Shown piece by piece: positions 37,747 through 46,218 of a DNA stretch of 64,000 bases. The notes below the pieces were generated by a model. The model was not told where the DNA came from. It was given only the letters and a program-made list of their open reading frames with translations, and did not search any database. A program made the translations under genes and the position numbers. The stretch is from Roseiarcus sp963832305 (GTDB lineage: Bacteria > Pseudomonadota > Alphaproteobacteria > Rhizobiales > Beijerinckiaceae). Each line of letters opens with the position of its first letter. Within the stretch, counting starts at the first letter, position 1. Location of the stretch: contig CAWHTU010000016.1 in assembly GCA_963832305.1 (NCBI GenBank), forward strand, positions 372,001 to 436,000, written 5' to 3'.

Positions 37747-38058
37747 ATGAGAAGGCTTCTATACTTTACAGTCTCGGTTGTAATTTCAGCGGCGACCCTG
37801 ACGCCGGCGCCAGCTGTCTCCGGGTATATTGAAACAACGATATGCATAAGCTCCGATCCCAACAACAACGGTTGTCCGATCAACGCCAATCCGCTCGGCT
37901 GCTTCACCGATCCGGGCAATTTGGCCCATACCCTTTGCGCTCTCGTTAAACCCGATGGCACAAAAGTGCCCCTGCCCTACGTCATCACCGAGGGCCCGCA
38001 CGGCGCCAGCGGCTCATGCGGCTGGAAAATGATGCATCTGACCTGCATAGCGCCTTAG
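37747..38058 (+). CDS. Small secreted Cys-containing protein, hypothetical
   Basis: A 103-residue protein with a clean signal peptide (MRRLLYFTVSVVISAATLTP, cleavage near residue 23). The mature part contains six Cys residues, suggesting three disulfides (ICISS, NGCPIN, LGCFTD, TLCALV, GSCGWK, LTCIAP). GGGAG precedes the ATG. Codon use is less GC-rich than in neighbouring genes, hinting at relaxed selection or acquisition. A hairpin (GGTCCGA ... TCGGACC) at 38108-38129 lies downstream. Family not recognised. Confidence 0.55.
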   Translation: MRRLLYFTVSVVISAATLTPAPAVSGYIETTICISSDPNNNGCPINANPLGCFTDPGNLAHTLCALVKPDGTKVPLPYVITEGPHGASGSCGWKMMHLTCIAP

Positions 38059-38107
38059 AACCATACGCCTGAACCGGAATATCGGATATCGGGATATTGC
38101 GGAGTGG

Positions 38108-38188
38108 GGTCCGAGTTGTTTTTCGGACCGCATTACCCTGTCATCGCGAGCGAACCCCGGATCAAGTCGGGGCAAGCGATCCGGGGAA
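38108..38188. repeat. Hairpin and half copy of the dispersed palindrome
   Basis: GGTCCGA (38108-38114) and TCGGACC (38123-38129) form a 7-bp stem around GTTGTTTT, a possible terminator of the small secreted-protein gene. Directly after it, TGTCATCGCGAGCGA and CCCCGGATCAAGTCGGGG repeat the outer motif seen at 36224-36314. The rest of the gap 38059-38292 shows nothing further except GGGAGGG before the next start. Confidence 0.4.
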
Positions 38189-38292
38189 CGTGAGGCGCTT
38201 TACGGCTGCCGTATTCGACCACGCGGCGGTTCAGCCTAATTGCATCAGGCGGTAGAGTTCTAACGGGCGAGACAAGGGAGGGAACGCCACCA

Positions 38293-39837
38293 ATGAGCCA
38301 CGAGACGTTGCGGCCGGATTTCAGCGACCTGATCGACCCCCAGGCGCCGCTGAGCCAGATCGGGACCGGGTTCGGCTTTACCGAGGGGCCGGTCTGGCAT
38401 CCGCTCGACCATTATCTCCTGTTCTCCGACATGCCGTGCGACGTGCGCCGCCGCTGGGACCCGGAGCATGGCGTCGCCGAGGTCAAGCGCCCCGCCAACA
38501 AATGCAACGGCATGACCTATGACGCCAAACTCAACCTCATCGTCTGCGAGCACGCGACCTCGCTGCTTACCCGCGAGCGCCCGGACGGGCGGCGCGAGGT
38601 TCTCGCCTCGCATTTCGGCGGCAAGGAGCTCAACTCCCCCAATGACGTCTGTGTGCGATCGGACGGCTCGATCTATTTCACCGATCCGATCTATGGCCGC
38701 TCGCCCCATTACGGCGTCGAACGTCCGCATGAGCTCGGCTTTCAGGGCGTCTATCGCGTACCCTCCGCCGGCGGCGCGCCCCAGCTCCTGGTCGACGACG
38801 ATCTCTTCAATCAGCCGAACGGCCTCTGCTTCTCTCCGGACGAGAAGCTTCTCTACGTCAACGATTCGGCGCGGAAGCTGATCCGCGTCTTCGATGTCGC
38901 CGCCGACGGCTCGCTCAAGAACGGGCGGCTGTTTGCGGATAAGATCACCTCGTCGACCGAACCCGGCGGACCCGACGGCATGAAATGCGACGAGCGCGGC
39001 AACGTCTGGGTGACGGCGCCGGGCGGCTTATGGGTCTACGCGCCCTCGGGTGAGGTCATCGGAAAAGTGCACGCGCCGGAGCCGGTCGCCAATCTCGCCT
39101 GGGGCGGACCCGATTTCCACACCCTCTTCCTCACCGCGAGCCAGTCGGTCTACCGCGTCGAGACCAAGGTCGGGCCGCGCCGCGAACCCTACATGAATGC
39201 AAGCGCCGGCGGCGCCTCTTCGCCCGAGCCCGCCCTTGCCCTCGACCCGAAGCGCTGCGCCCTCATCATCCAGGACATGCAGAACGACGCCGTTGGCGAG
39301 GGCGGCGCCTTCGCCTCGTCCGGCGCGCCGGCGCACGCCAAGGCGCAGAATGTGGTCGAGAATATCCGCCGGGTGGCAGCCGCCGCGCGCGCCGCCGGCG
39401 TTCCGGTGCTCCACGTCTGGTTCATCGTCGAGCCCGGCGCGACCGGCGTCAAGCAGAACGCGCCGCTGTTCAAGGGCCTCGTCGAGCACAAGGCGGTGGT
39501 GCGCGGAACATGGGGGGCGGCGCCGGTCAAGGGCCTCGAGCCTCAGCCCGGCGACCTCGTCGTCGAGAAGATGACGATGAGCGCCTGGGAGACCTCGCGA
39601 CTCGAATCGCTGCTCAAGGGTCTCGGACGGGACACGATCATCAGCACCGGCGCCTGGACCAACATGGCGGTCGAGCATCTGGCGCGCACCGGCGCCGACA
39701 AGGGCTATTTCATCATCCTGCCCGAGGATTGCTGTTCGACGATGAACGCCGAATGGCACAAGGCCTCGATCGACTTCGCAATGCAGAATGTCGCGACCGT
39801 GACCAAGGCGGAGGCGGTGATTGAGGCGCTCGGATGA
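38293..39837 (+). CDS. SMP-30/gluconolactonase domain fused to an isochorismatase-like domain
   Basis: A 514-residue two-domain protein. Residues 1 to about 305 are a six-bladed SMP-30/gluconolactonase propeller: GFTEGPVWHP, NSPNDVCVRSDGSIYFTDP and QPNGLCFSPDEKLLYVND give the metal-binding Glu and Asn/Asp residues, so a lactone hydrolase role is likely. Residues about 325-514 are isochorismatase-like, with the Asp in ALIIQDMQND and Lys in VVEKMTMSAW. The catalytic Cys position is Ala in GAWTNMAVEHLARTGA, so the usual amidohydrolase chemistry is doubtful. GGGAGGG precedes the ATG. It is convergent with the hydantoinase. Confidence 0.85.
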   Translation: MSHETLRPDFSDLIDPQAPLSQIGTGFGFTEGPVWHPLDHYLLFSDMPCDVRRRWDPEHGVAEVKRPANKCNGMTYDAKLNLIVCEHATSLLTRERPDGRREVLASHFGGKELNSPNDVCVRSDGSIYFTDPIYGRSPHYGVERPHELGFQGVYRVPSAGGAPQLLVDDDLFNQPNGLCFSPDEKLLYVNDSARKLIRVFDVAADGSLKNGRLFADKITSSTEPGGPDGMKCDERGNVWVTAPGGLWVYAPSGEVIGKVHAPEPVANLAWGGPDFHTLFLTASQSVYRVETKVGPRREPYMNASAGGASSPEPALALDPKRCALIIQDMQNDAVGEGGAFASSGAPAHAKAQNVVENIRRVAAAARAAGVPVLHVWFIVEPGATGVKQNAPLFKGLVEHKAVVRGTWGAAPVKGLEPQPGDLVVEKMTMSAWETSRLESLLKGLGRDTIISTGAWTNMAVEHLARTGADKGYFIILPEDCCSTMNAEWHKASIDFAMQNVATVTKAEAVIEALG

Positions 39838-39850
39838 CCGAAAGCGCGCC

Positions 39851-41257
39851 TCACGCGCGCCGCGTCGTCTCCCGCGCCAGGAACTGGCCTTGTCCCGGCT
39901 TGCCCACGATCCGGCCGTCATCGACAACGACCTCGCCGCGCAGCAGCGTCTTGACCGGCCAGCCGGTCACTTCCATGCCCTCGTATGGCGTGTAGTCGCT
40001 GCCGTGCTGCATCCGGTCCTGGGTCAGCGTCACCTTCCTGTCCGCGTCCCAGATCACGATGTCGGCGTCGGCGCCGATCATGATCGACCCCTTGCGCGGG
40101 TAGAGCCCATAGAGCTTGGCGTGGTTGGTCGAAGTGAGCGCGACGAACTCGGTGAGCGGGATGCGACCCTTCTTGACCCCTTCCGAGAACAGGATCGGCA
40201 GCCGCGCGGCGACGCCTGGAATGCCGTTGGGCACCCAGCGGAACGAGGTCCGCGCCTTCGGATTCAGCTTGCCGGCGTCGTCGTCGAACCGGAACGGGCA
40301 ATGATCGGAGGAGAAGGTTTCGAACACCCCGCCGATGAGCCCGCGCCAGATCGCATCCTGCGAGGCGCGGTCGCGCGGCGGCGGCGAGCAGACATATTTC
40401 GCCCCGCTCATGTCCATGTTGAGCCCTTTGAGGTCGTCGGCGGTCAGGACCAGATATTGCGGGCAGGTCTCGGCGTGGATTTTCATGCCGCGCCGGCGCG
40501 CCCATTCGATCTGCTCCATCGACTCGCGGCCGGACACATGGACGATCATGATCGGGATGCCGATCAGTTCGGCGTGCGAGATCGCGCGGTGCGTCGCCTC
40601 GCGCTCGACCAGTTCGGGGCGCGATTCCGCGTGGAAGTAGGGCTGGGTCTTGCCTTCGCGCTCGAGCCGGTCGGTCATGAACTTGATCTGGTCGTAGCCC
40701 TCGGCATGGACCATCACCAGGGCGCCGTGTTCGCGCGCGACGGAGAACACCTCCAGCATCTGCCGGTCGGTGAGCACCAGATCGTCATAGGTCATGAACA
40801 CCTTGAACGACGGGTAGCCTGAGCTCACCAGCGCCGGCAGCTCCTGTCCCAGCACAGCGGGCGTCGGATCGGTGACGATGAGGTGGAAGCCGTAGTCGAC
40901 GTAGCTCTGGCCCTTCGCCTTCTTGTGATAGTCCTCGACGCTCTGGCGCAGGGATTGGCCGCGCGGCTGGAGGGCGAAGGAAATGACGGTCGTGTTGCCG
41001 CCCGCCGCCGCGCTGCGGGTTCCGCTCTCGAATCCATCCGCCATCACGATCCCCGGCCCCATCGGCTGGTCGAAATGGACGTGGCTGTCGATGCCGCCGG
41101 GCATGACCAGCAGGCCCGACGCGTCGATCTCGGAGGCGGCGCGCGGCAGGTCGCCGGCGAGCGCGGCGATCCGGCCGTCCTTGACGCCGACGTCGCATTT
41201 CCCGACGTCGGCCGCGGTGACGACGGTTCCGCCGCGAATGATGAGATCAAAATCCAT
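39851..41257 (-). CDS. hydA: Dihydropyrimidinase / D-hydantoinase
   Basis: A 468-residue amidohydrolase that opens dihydropyrimidine or hydantoin rings. Zinc ligands are visible in GGIDSHVHFDQPMG, the carboxylated Lys is in SFKVFMTYDD, and later ligands are in VMVHAEGYD, MIVHVSGRES and the Asp in FSSDHCPF. ATG 41257 follows GGAG at 41261-41268; upstream frame to 41332 is unsupported. It is divergent from the gamma-glutamyltransferase-like gene and convergent with the SMP-30 fusion. No beta-ureidopropionase gene is in the window. Confidence 0.9.
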   Translation of the reverse strand: MDFDLIIRGGTVVTAADVGKCDVGVKDGRIAALAGDLPRAASEIDASGLLVMPGGIDSHVHFDQPMGPGIVMADGFESGTRSAAAGGNTTVISFALQPRGQSLRQSVEDYHKKAKGQSYVDYGFHLIVTDPTPAVLGQELPALVSSGYPSFKVFMTYDDLVLTDRQMLEVFSVAREHGALVMVHAEGYDQIKFMTDRLEREGKTQPYFHAESRPELVEREATHRAISHAELIGIPIMIVHVSGRESMEQIEWARRRGMKIHAETCPQYLVLTADDLKGLNMDMSGAKYVCSPPPRDRASQDAIWRGLIGGVFETFSSDHCPFRFDDDAGKLNPKARTSFRWVPNGIPGVAARLPILFSEGVKKGRIPLTEFVALTSTNHAKLYGLYPRKGSIMIGADADIVIWDADRKVTLTQDRMQHGSDYTPYEGMEVTGWPVKTLLRGEVVVDDGRIVGKPGQGQFLARETTRRA

Positions 41258-41406
41258 TGCCACATCTCCGATGCCGCCGGCGCCGACGCAAGATTCATGC
41301 AAATCGCGCCGATTGCGGACCGATCTTGCCAAGCTGCGCGCCGGACGGCTTAGGTACAGGCGAAAATCTTAGGCTCGATTCCACGCCAGCGAAAGCGGAG
41401 CAATCC

Positions 41407-43005
41407 TTGCGGGATTTCCATCAGAACGGACGCAGCCCGGTCTACGCCGCCAATGGCATGGCGGCGACGTCGATGCCAATCGCCTCGCTGACCGCGATCG
41501 AGGTCTTGCGCGCCGGCGGCAACGCCGTCGACGCCGCGGTCGCGGCTTGCGCCGTGCTCGCAGTCGTCGAACCGCAGTCGACGGGGCTCGGCGGCGACTG
41601 CTTCTGCCTCTACGCTCCGGCCGGCGGCGGCAAGGTCGTCGCGGTCAACGGCTCCGGCCATTCGGCCGCGGCAGCCTCGATCGACGCGATCGAGGCTCTA
41701 GGCCCCGCCGCGCGCGAGCATGTCTCGCCGCACGCCGTCACCATTCCGGGCGCCGTCTCCGGCTGGCAGCTGCTGCTGGACGCCCACGGGACCAAGGGCT
41801 TCGACGAATTGCTGCAGCCCGCGATCCGCTACGCGGAGGAAGGCTTTCCGGTGCACCCGCGCGTCGCCTGGGACTGGTCGTTGCAGGTCGAGAAGCTCCG
41901 CCGCGCCGGAAACAAGCTCTTCCTGCCCGACGGCTGGGCGCCGAGGGAGGGCGACGTTTTCGTCCAGAAGGCGCTGGCCGGCACGCTGCGCGCGATCGCC
42001 GCGCGCGGCGCGGACGCCTTCTACGCCGGGCCGGTCGCGGCCGACATGACCGCGACGCTCAAGCGCGCGGGCGGCGTGCAGACGGAAGAGGATTTCGCCA
42101 ACGGCCGCTCCAGCGCCGAGTTCGTCGAGCCGATCCGCATCAACTGGCGGGGTCTCGACGTGTGGCAGTGCCCGCCGAACGGCCCCGGCATCGTCGCATT
42201 GATGATCCTCGGCCAGCTCGAAGCGCTGGGTCCGGCCCCCGACGGACCGGACGGCGCGATCCGGCACCACCGCCACATCGAGGCCGCGCGGCTGGCTTAT
42301 CGCGACCGCGACGCCTTCCTCGCCGACCCGCGCCGGCGCGAAACCCCGGTCGACCGGCTGATCGCGCCCGATTATCTCGCGGCGCTCGCCCGCCTCATCG
42401 ATGACGAGCGCTCTCTTCCCTCCCTGCCTCAGCCGGGAGAGAGCGCGCTCGCGGCCAACGGCGACACGGTCACGCTCTCGGTCGTCGACCGCGACGGCAA
42501 TGCGTGCAGCCTCATCAACTCGATCTATCAGACCATGGGCAGCGGCATCCTCGCGGAACGCTCCGGGGTGCTGATGCAGAACCGTGGATTGTGCTTCTCC
42601 TTCGAGCGCGGCCATCCGAACAGCCTCGCCCCCAAGACGCGCCCTGCGCACACCATCATGCCCGGTATGGCGACGCGCGACGGCCGGCCGGCGATGTGCT
42701 TTGGGGTCATGGGCGAGCACTACCAGCCGATGGGCCAGACCTGGCTTCTGACCAATACGCTGGAGTACGGAATGGACATCCAAGAGGCGCTGGAATTCCC
42801 GCGAGTGTGCCCGTACAGGGGCGAGGTCGAGGTCGAACGGCGGGTGACGCCGGCCATGCGCGAGGCGCTATCGGCGCTCGGCCACAAGCTGACGGAAGTA
42901 GCCCGCCCGCTCGGCGGCGGCCAGGCGATCGGCATCGACCGGGAGCGCGGCGTCCTCATCGGCGGCTCGGATCCGCGCAAGGACGGGGCGGCGCTCGGCT
43001 ATTGA
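41407..43005 (+). CDS. ggt: Gamma-glutamyltransferase family protein
   Basis: A 532-residue Ntn hydrolase. The large-subunit part begins SPVYAANGMAATSMPIASLTAIEVLRAGGNAVDAAVA and includes STGLGGDCFCL. The autocleavage and nucleophile Thr is in ANGDTVTLSVVDRDGNACSL, with the small subunit following (NSIYQTMGSGI, HTIMPGMATRDGRPAMCFG). No signal peptide is seen, so it is probably cytoplasmic, like YwrD-type relatives that act on acylated amines. TTG 41407 is selected because GGAG lies ten bases upstream; the frame extends back to 41257 without support. Confidence 0.85.
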   Translation: MRDFHQNGRSPVYAANGMAATSMPIASLTAIEVLRAGGNAVDAAVAACAVLAVVEPQSTGLGGDCFCLYAPAGGGKVVAVNGSGHSAAAASIDAIEALGPAAREHVSPHAVTIPGAVSGWQLLLDAHGTKGFDELLQPAIRYAEEGFPVHPRVAWDWSLQVEKLRRAGNKLFLPDGWAPREGDVFVQKALAGTLRAIAARGADAFYAGPVAADMTATLKRAGGVQTEEDFANGRSSAEFVEPIRINWRGLDVWQCPPNGPGIVALMILGQLEALGPAPDGPDGAIRHHRHIEAARLAYRDRDAFLADPRRRETPVDRLIAPDYLAALARLIDDERSLPSLPQPGESALAANGDTVTLSVVDRDGNACSLINSIYQTMGSGILAERSGVLMQNRGLCFSFERGHPNSLAPKTRPAHTIMPGMATRDGRPAMCFGVMGEHYQPMGQTWLLTNTLEYGMDIQEALEFPRVCPYRGEVEVERRVTPAMREALSALGHKLTEVARPLGGGQAIGIDRERGVLIGGSDPRKDGAALGY

Positions 43006-43058
43006 CCCGGCCATCATTCGACGTCGAGCCGGCCGGCTCTCCCCGCTCACAGGAGCCG

Positions 43059-44306
43059 ATGTCTCGCGCCTCGATCGCGGTGGCAGCGTTCTCGACTGTC
43101 GTCGAATGGTATGACTTCACCCTCTACCTTTACTTCGCCACCGTGCTTTCACGGGTATTTTTCGGCGGCGGCGGAGCCGCGGCGCTGAGCACAACTCTGG
43201 CCGCATTCGCAATCGCCTATCTGTTGCGCCCCCTGGGCGGCTTCGTCTTTGGCCATATCGGGGATCGGTTTGGGCGCCGGCGGACGATGCTCCTGTCCGT
43301 AGCGCTGATGACCATCACGATGCTCGGAACCGCGTTGCTGCCAACTCACGCCCAAGCCGGCGCCGCAGCCGGCTCGCTTCTTTTTCTCCTCCGCTGCGTC
43401 ATGGGGTTTTCGGTCGGCGGCGAGTATATCGCGGTCGTCGCCTATTTGCTCGAAGGCGCGCCTCGCAACAGGCGCGGCCTGATCACGTCGCTGGCCTCGG
43501 GCTCCAGCGAAATCGGGGGACTTCTCGCGGTCGGCGTTTCTTTGCTGACCGTCAGTTCGATGAGCACGGCAAGTTTGAACTCGTGGGGATGGCGCATCCC
43601 CTTCCTGGTCGGCGCGGTTCTGGCGGCAAGCGTGTGGATCGCCCGCACGACAATGCAGGAGTCGCCGGACTTCGAAAGGCAGAAGGCAAGCGGGACCGTG
43701 CCAAAAAGCCCGCTGCTGCACGCGCTCGCCAGCCAGCGGGCCGGCATCCTGCGAGCCTTCGCCATCTCCGCCTTGGGGTCGATCACCTACTATGTCGGAA
43801 TCACCTATGTTCCGACATTCCTGATATCCGCCGGAAAGCTCGATGAAGGCGACTCGCTTCGGCTGTCCACCGCCGCGGCGATCGCCGTCATTCTCGTCAC
43901 GCCCTTCGCCGGAGCATTGTCCGACCGGCTCGGCCGCAAACCCGTCCTGATATTTCTCGGCGTATGCAGCGCAATCCTGCCCATCACGCTCTTTCATCTG
44001 ATGGCCGGCGGCTCGCAGTCATACGCTCTCTTCGGGGCCGTGATTCTCGCTTGTGTCGCCGGCGCGGTCAGCGCGGTCGGCGCTATAGCGACAGCCGAGC
44101 AGTTCCCGGGGGAAGGCCGCATCAGCGGTCTGGCCCTGGGGGCGACCACGGCGACCGCCATCTTCGGCGGCCTCACCCCCTATGTCGCCCAGGTGCTGAC
44201 TGAACGGACCGGCTGGGCGCTGGTCCCGGGCGCCATGATCGCGGTGGTGGCCCTCCTGGCGCTTCCGATATTGATCACTTTGCCGGAGACGGCGCCGACG
44301 AAATAA
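43059..44306 (+). CDS. MFS transporter, metabolite:H+ symporter (MHS) family
   Basis: A 415-residue 12-helix transporter. The start AAFSTVVEWYDFTLYLYFATVL and the loop GFVFGHIGDRFGRRRTMLLSVALM are signatures of MHS symporters (ProP, KgtP, ShiA types), as is FSVGGEYIAVVAYL. Substrates of the family include osmolytes, dicarboxylates and aromatic acids; none can be chosen here. ATG 43059 is preceded by AGGAG. It follows the GGT-like gene by 53 nt on the same strand, so it may import that enzyme's substrate. Confidence 0.88.
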   Translation: MSRASIAVAAFSTVVEWYDFTLYLYFATVLSRVFFGGGGAAALSTTLAAFAIAYLLRPLGGFVFGHIGDRFGRRRTMLLSVALMTITMLGTALLPTHAQAGAAAGSLLFLLRCVMGFSVGGEYIAVVAYLLEGAPRNRRGLITSLASGSSEIGGLLAVGVSLLTVSSMSTASLNSWGWRIPFLVGAVLAASVWIARTTMQESPDFERQKASGTVPKSPLLHALASQRAGILRAFAISALGSITYYVGITYVPTFLISAGKLDEGDSLRLSTAAAIAVILVTPFAGALSDRLGRKPVLIFLGVCSAILPITLFHLMAGGSQSYALFGAVILACVAGAVSAVGAIATAEQFPGEGRISGLALGATTATAIFGGLTPYVAQVLTERTGWALVPGAMIAVVALLALPILITLPETAPTK

Positions 44307-44351
44307 GCTCAGAACCTCGGTGCAATCTCCCCGGCCCCCGGCGGCGTCGCC

Positions 44352-45143
44352 TCACGTCATATAGACGCCGCCGGTGACGTTGACGCCCTGCCCGGTCATG
44401 AACCGCGCCTGGTCCGAGCACAGGAAGACCACGACGTCGGCGACGTCCTCGGGCAGTTCGAGGCGTCCAAGCGGCGTCTGGGCGACGTACTCGTCGACGA
44501 CCCGCTCCGGCGAGAGGTTGCGCAGCCGCGCCTCCCATTCGATCTCGCGCGCCTGCATGCCGGTCTTGACGAAGCCCGGGCACACCGCGTTGACGCGGAT
44601 GCCGCGCGGGGCGAGCTCGCGGGCGAGGGCCTGGGTCCAGCCGAGCACGGCGAACTTCGACGCCGAGTAATGGGCGAGCAGCGGCGCGCCGACCTTGGCG
44701 GCCAGCGAAGCGGTGTTGACGATGCAGCCCGAGCCCTGGGCGACGAAATGCCGGGCGGCGATCTGGTTGGCGAGAAACACGCCCGTCGCGTTGACCGCGA
44801 AGTTGAACTCCCATTCGGCGTCGGTGATCTCGAGCGCGCGCTGCATCGTCGAAACGCCGGCGTTGGCGATCAGGATGTCGCAGCCGCCCAGTTCCGCGAG
44901 CGCGCCGGCGAACGCCCGCTCGACCGAGGCGCGCTCGCGCACGTCGACCTCGACGGCGACCGCACCGGCGCCGATCTCCTGCGCCGCTCGCCGGGCTGCC
45001 TCGACATCGATATCGGCGATTGCAGGCCTCACGCCGCATCGGGCGAGCGCCGCAGCGATCGCGCGCCCTATCCCCTGCGCGCCGCCGGTGATGAAGGCGC
45101 GCCTGCCCGCGAGTTCGGAATAAGGCGGAACGGCTGCCGGCAT
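44352..45143 (-). CDS. Short-chain dehydrogenase/reductase (SDR)
   Basis: A 263-residue classical SDR. The NAD(P) loop is AFITGGAQGIGRAIAAALA with an acidic residue after strand 2 (AIADIDVEA), which favours NAD. NANAGVS-type Asn-Ala-Gly (IANAGVSTM), the catalytic Ser in VNTASLAAK and Tyr/Lys in HYSASKFAVLG are all present, as is the C-terminal GQGVNVTGGVYMT. Such enzymes often oxidise polyols or sugar alcohols. It is divergent from the BtpA-kinase-HAD operon, which supports a role in the same pathway. Confidence 0.87.
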   Translation of the reverse strand: MPAAVPPYSELAGRRAFITGGAQGIGRAIAAALARCGVRPAIADIDVEAARRAAQEIGAGAVAVEVDVRERASVERAFAGALAELGGCDILIANAGVSTMQRALEITDAEWEFNFAVNATGVFLANQIAARHFVAQGSGCIVNTASLAAKVGAPLLAHYSASKFAVLGWTQALARELAPRGIRVNAVCPGFVKTGMQAREIEWEARLRNLSPERVVDEYVAQTPLGRLELPEDVADVVVFLCSDQARFMTGQGVNVTGGVYMT

Positions 45144-45312
45144 TGTCCCTCACCAGGCTGGGCGGCGACCCATATCAAGAAAATCGAAAGCCGCGAACCG
45201 CTTTTTGGTTGATAATGTCGATCTCGACGTTAGTTTCCGCCCTTCGCGCAATTCGGGCGAAATCGTCGGCGCGTCGGCTCTTGACCGGCCTTCGCGGCAG
45301 AGGACTCCATCC

Positions 45313-46113
45313 ATGGTTTTCGACTTCCTCGGCGACAGGACGAAAGTCGTGATCGCCATGGCCCATATCGGAGCCCTGCCCGGCGCGCCGCTCTATGACG
45401 CGGCCGGCGGCGTCGCAAAGCTGATCGAAGGCGTCATCAAGGACATCGAGAATCTGCAGGCTGGCGGGGTCGATGCGATCATGTTCGGCAACGAGAACGA
45501 CCGCCCCTACCTGTTCAAGGCGCCGCCCGAGGGCGTGGCGGCGATGACCGCGGTGATCGCGGCCGCAAAACCCCATCTCAAGGTCCCCTTCGGCGTCAAC
45601 TATCTCTGGGACCCGGTCGCCAGCGTCGCCATCGGCGCGGCGACCGGAGCGAGCTTCGTCCGCGAGATTTTCACCGGCGTCTTCGCTTCCGACATGGGGC
45701 TTTGGCAACCCGACGCCGCGGGCGCTCTCCGTCTGCGCCGCCATCTCGGCCGCGACGACATGAAGCTTCTCTTCAACGTCAACGCCGAGTTCGCCCATTC
45801 GCTCGACGAGCGCCCGATCGCGCTCCGCGCGAGGAGCGCCGTCTTCTCCTCGCTCGCCGACGCGATCCTGGTCTCCGGGCCCCTGACAGGCGAGCCCGTC
45901 GACCGCTCGAATCTGATGAGCGTCCGCGAGGCCGTTCGGAGCGTGCCGGTTCTGGCCAACACCGGCGTCACGATCGACAATGTGCGCGAGATCCTGGCGA
46001 TCGCAGACGGCGTCGTGATCGGCACCCATTTCAAGGTCGACGGCCAGACCTGGAATCCGGTCGATGCGAAACGGGTGAAGCGCTTCATGGACGTCGTGGC
46101 GAAGCTGAGGTGA
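45313..46113 (+). CDS. BtpA/SgcQ family protein
   Basis: A 266-residue TIM-barrel-like protein. VVIAMAHIGALPGAPLYD, AGGVDAIMFGNENDRPYL, VPFGVNYLWDPVASVAIGAATGASFVREIFTGVFASDMG and ILVSGPLTGEPVDRSNLM match BtpA. The name comes from a cyanobacterial photosystem I stability factor, but in proteobacteria the family accompanies sugar kinases and transporters and its reaction is unknown. ATG 45313 has AGAGGA upstream. It heads a run with an FGGY kinase and a HAD phosphatase. Confidence 0.85.
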   Translation: MVFDFLGDRTKVVIAMAHIGALPGAPLYDAAGGVAKLIEGVIKDIENLQAGGVDAIMFGNENDRPYLFKAPPEGVAAMTAVIAAAKPHLKVPFGVNYLWDPVASVAIGAATGASFVREIFTGVFASDMGLWQPDAAGALRLRRHLGRDDMKLLFNVNAEFAHSLDERPIALRARSAVFSSLADAILVSGPLTGEPVDRSNLMSVREAVRSVPVLANTGVTIDNVREILAIADGVVIGTHFKVDGQTWNPVDAKRVKRFMDVVAKLR

Positions 46114-46130
46114 TTGCGGCATAAATGCAG

Positions 46131-46213
46131 CGTGTCGTTCCCGCGAGGCCGGGAATTGAGGGCGGCCGCCTCTTCTCGACGCGAGCCTGGATACCCGCTT
46201 GCGCGGGTATGAC
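46131..46213. repeat. Dispersed palindromic repeat between btpA-like gene and kinase
   Basis: The element begins TGTCGTTCCCGCGAGGCCGGGAATTGAG and ends GCCTGGATACCCGCTTGCGCGGGTATGACC, where TACCCGC and GCGGGTA are inverted copies around TTGC. These two halves are the outer parts of a very common alphaproteobacterial intergenic palindrome. It lies within the presumed operon and would form a stable hairpin in the transcript ahead of the kinase start. Confidence 0.6.
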
Positions 46214-46218
46214 CACTC

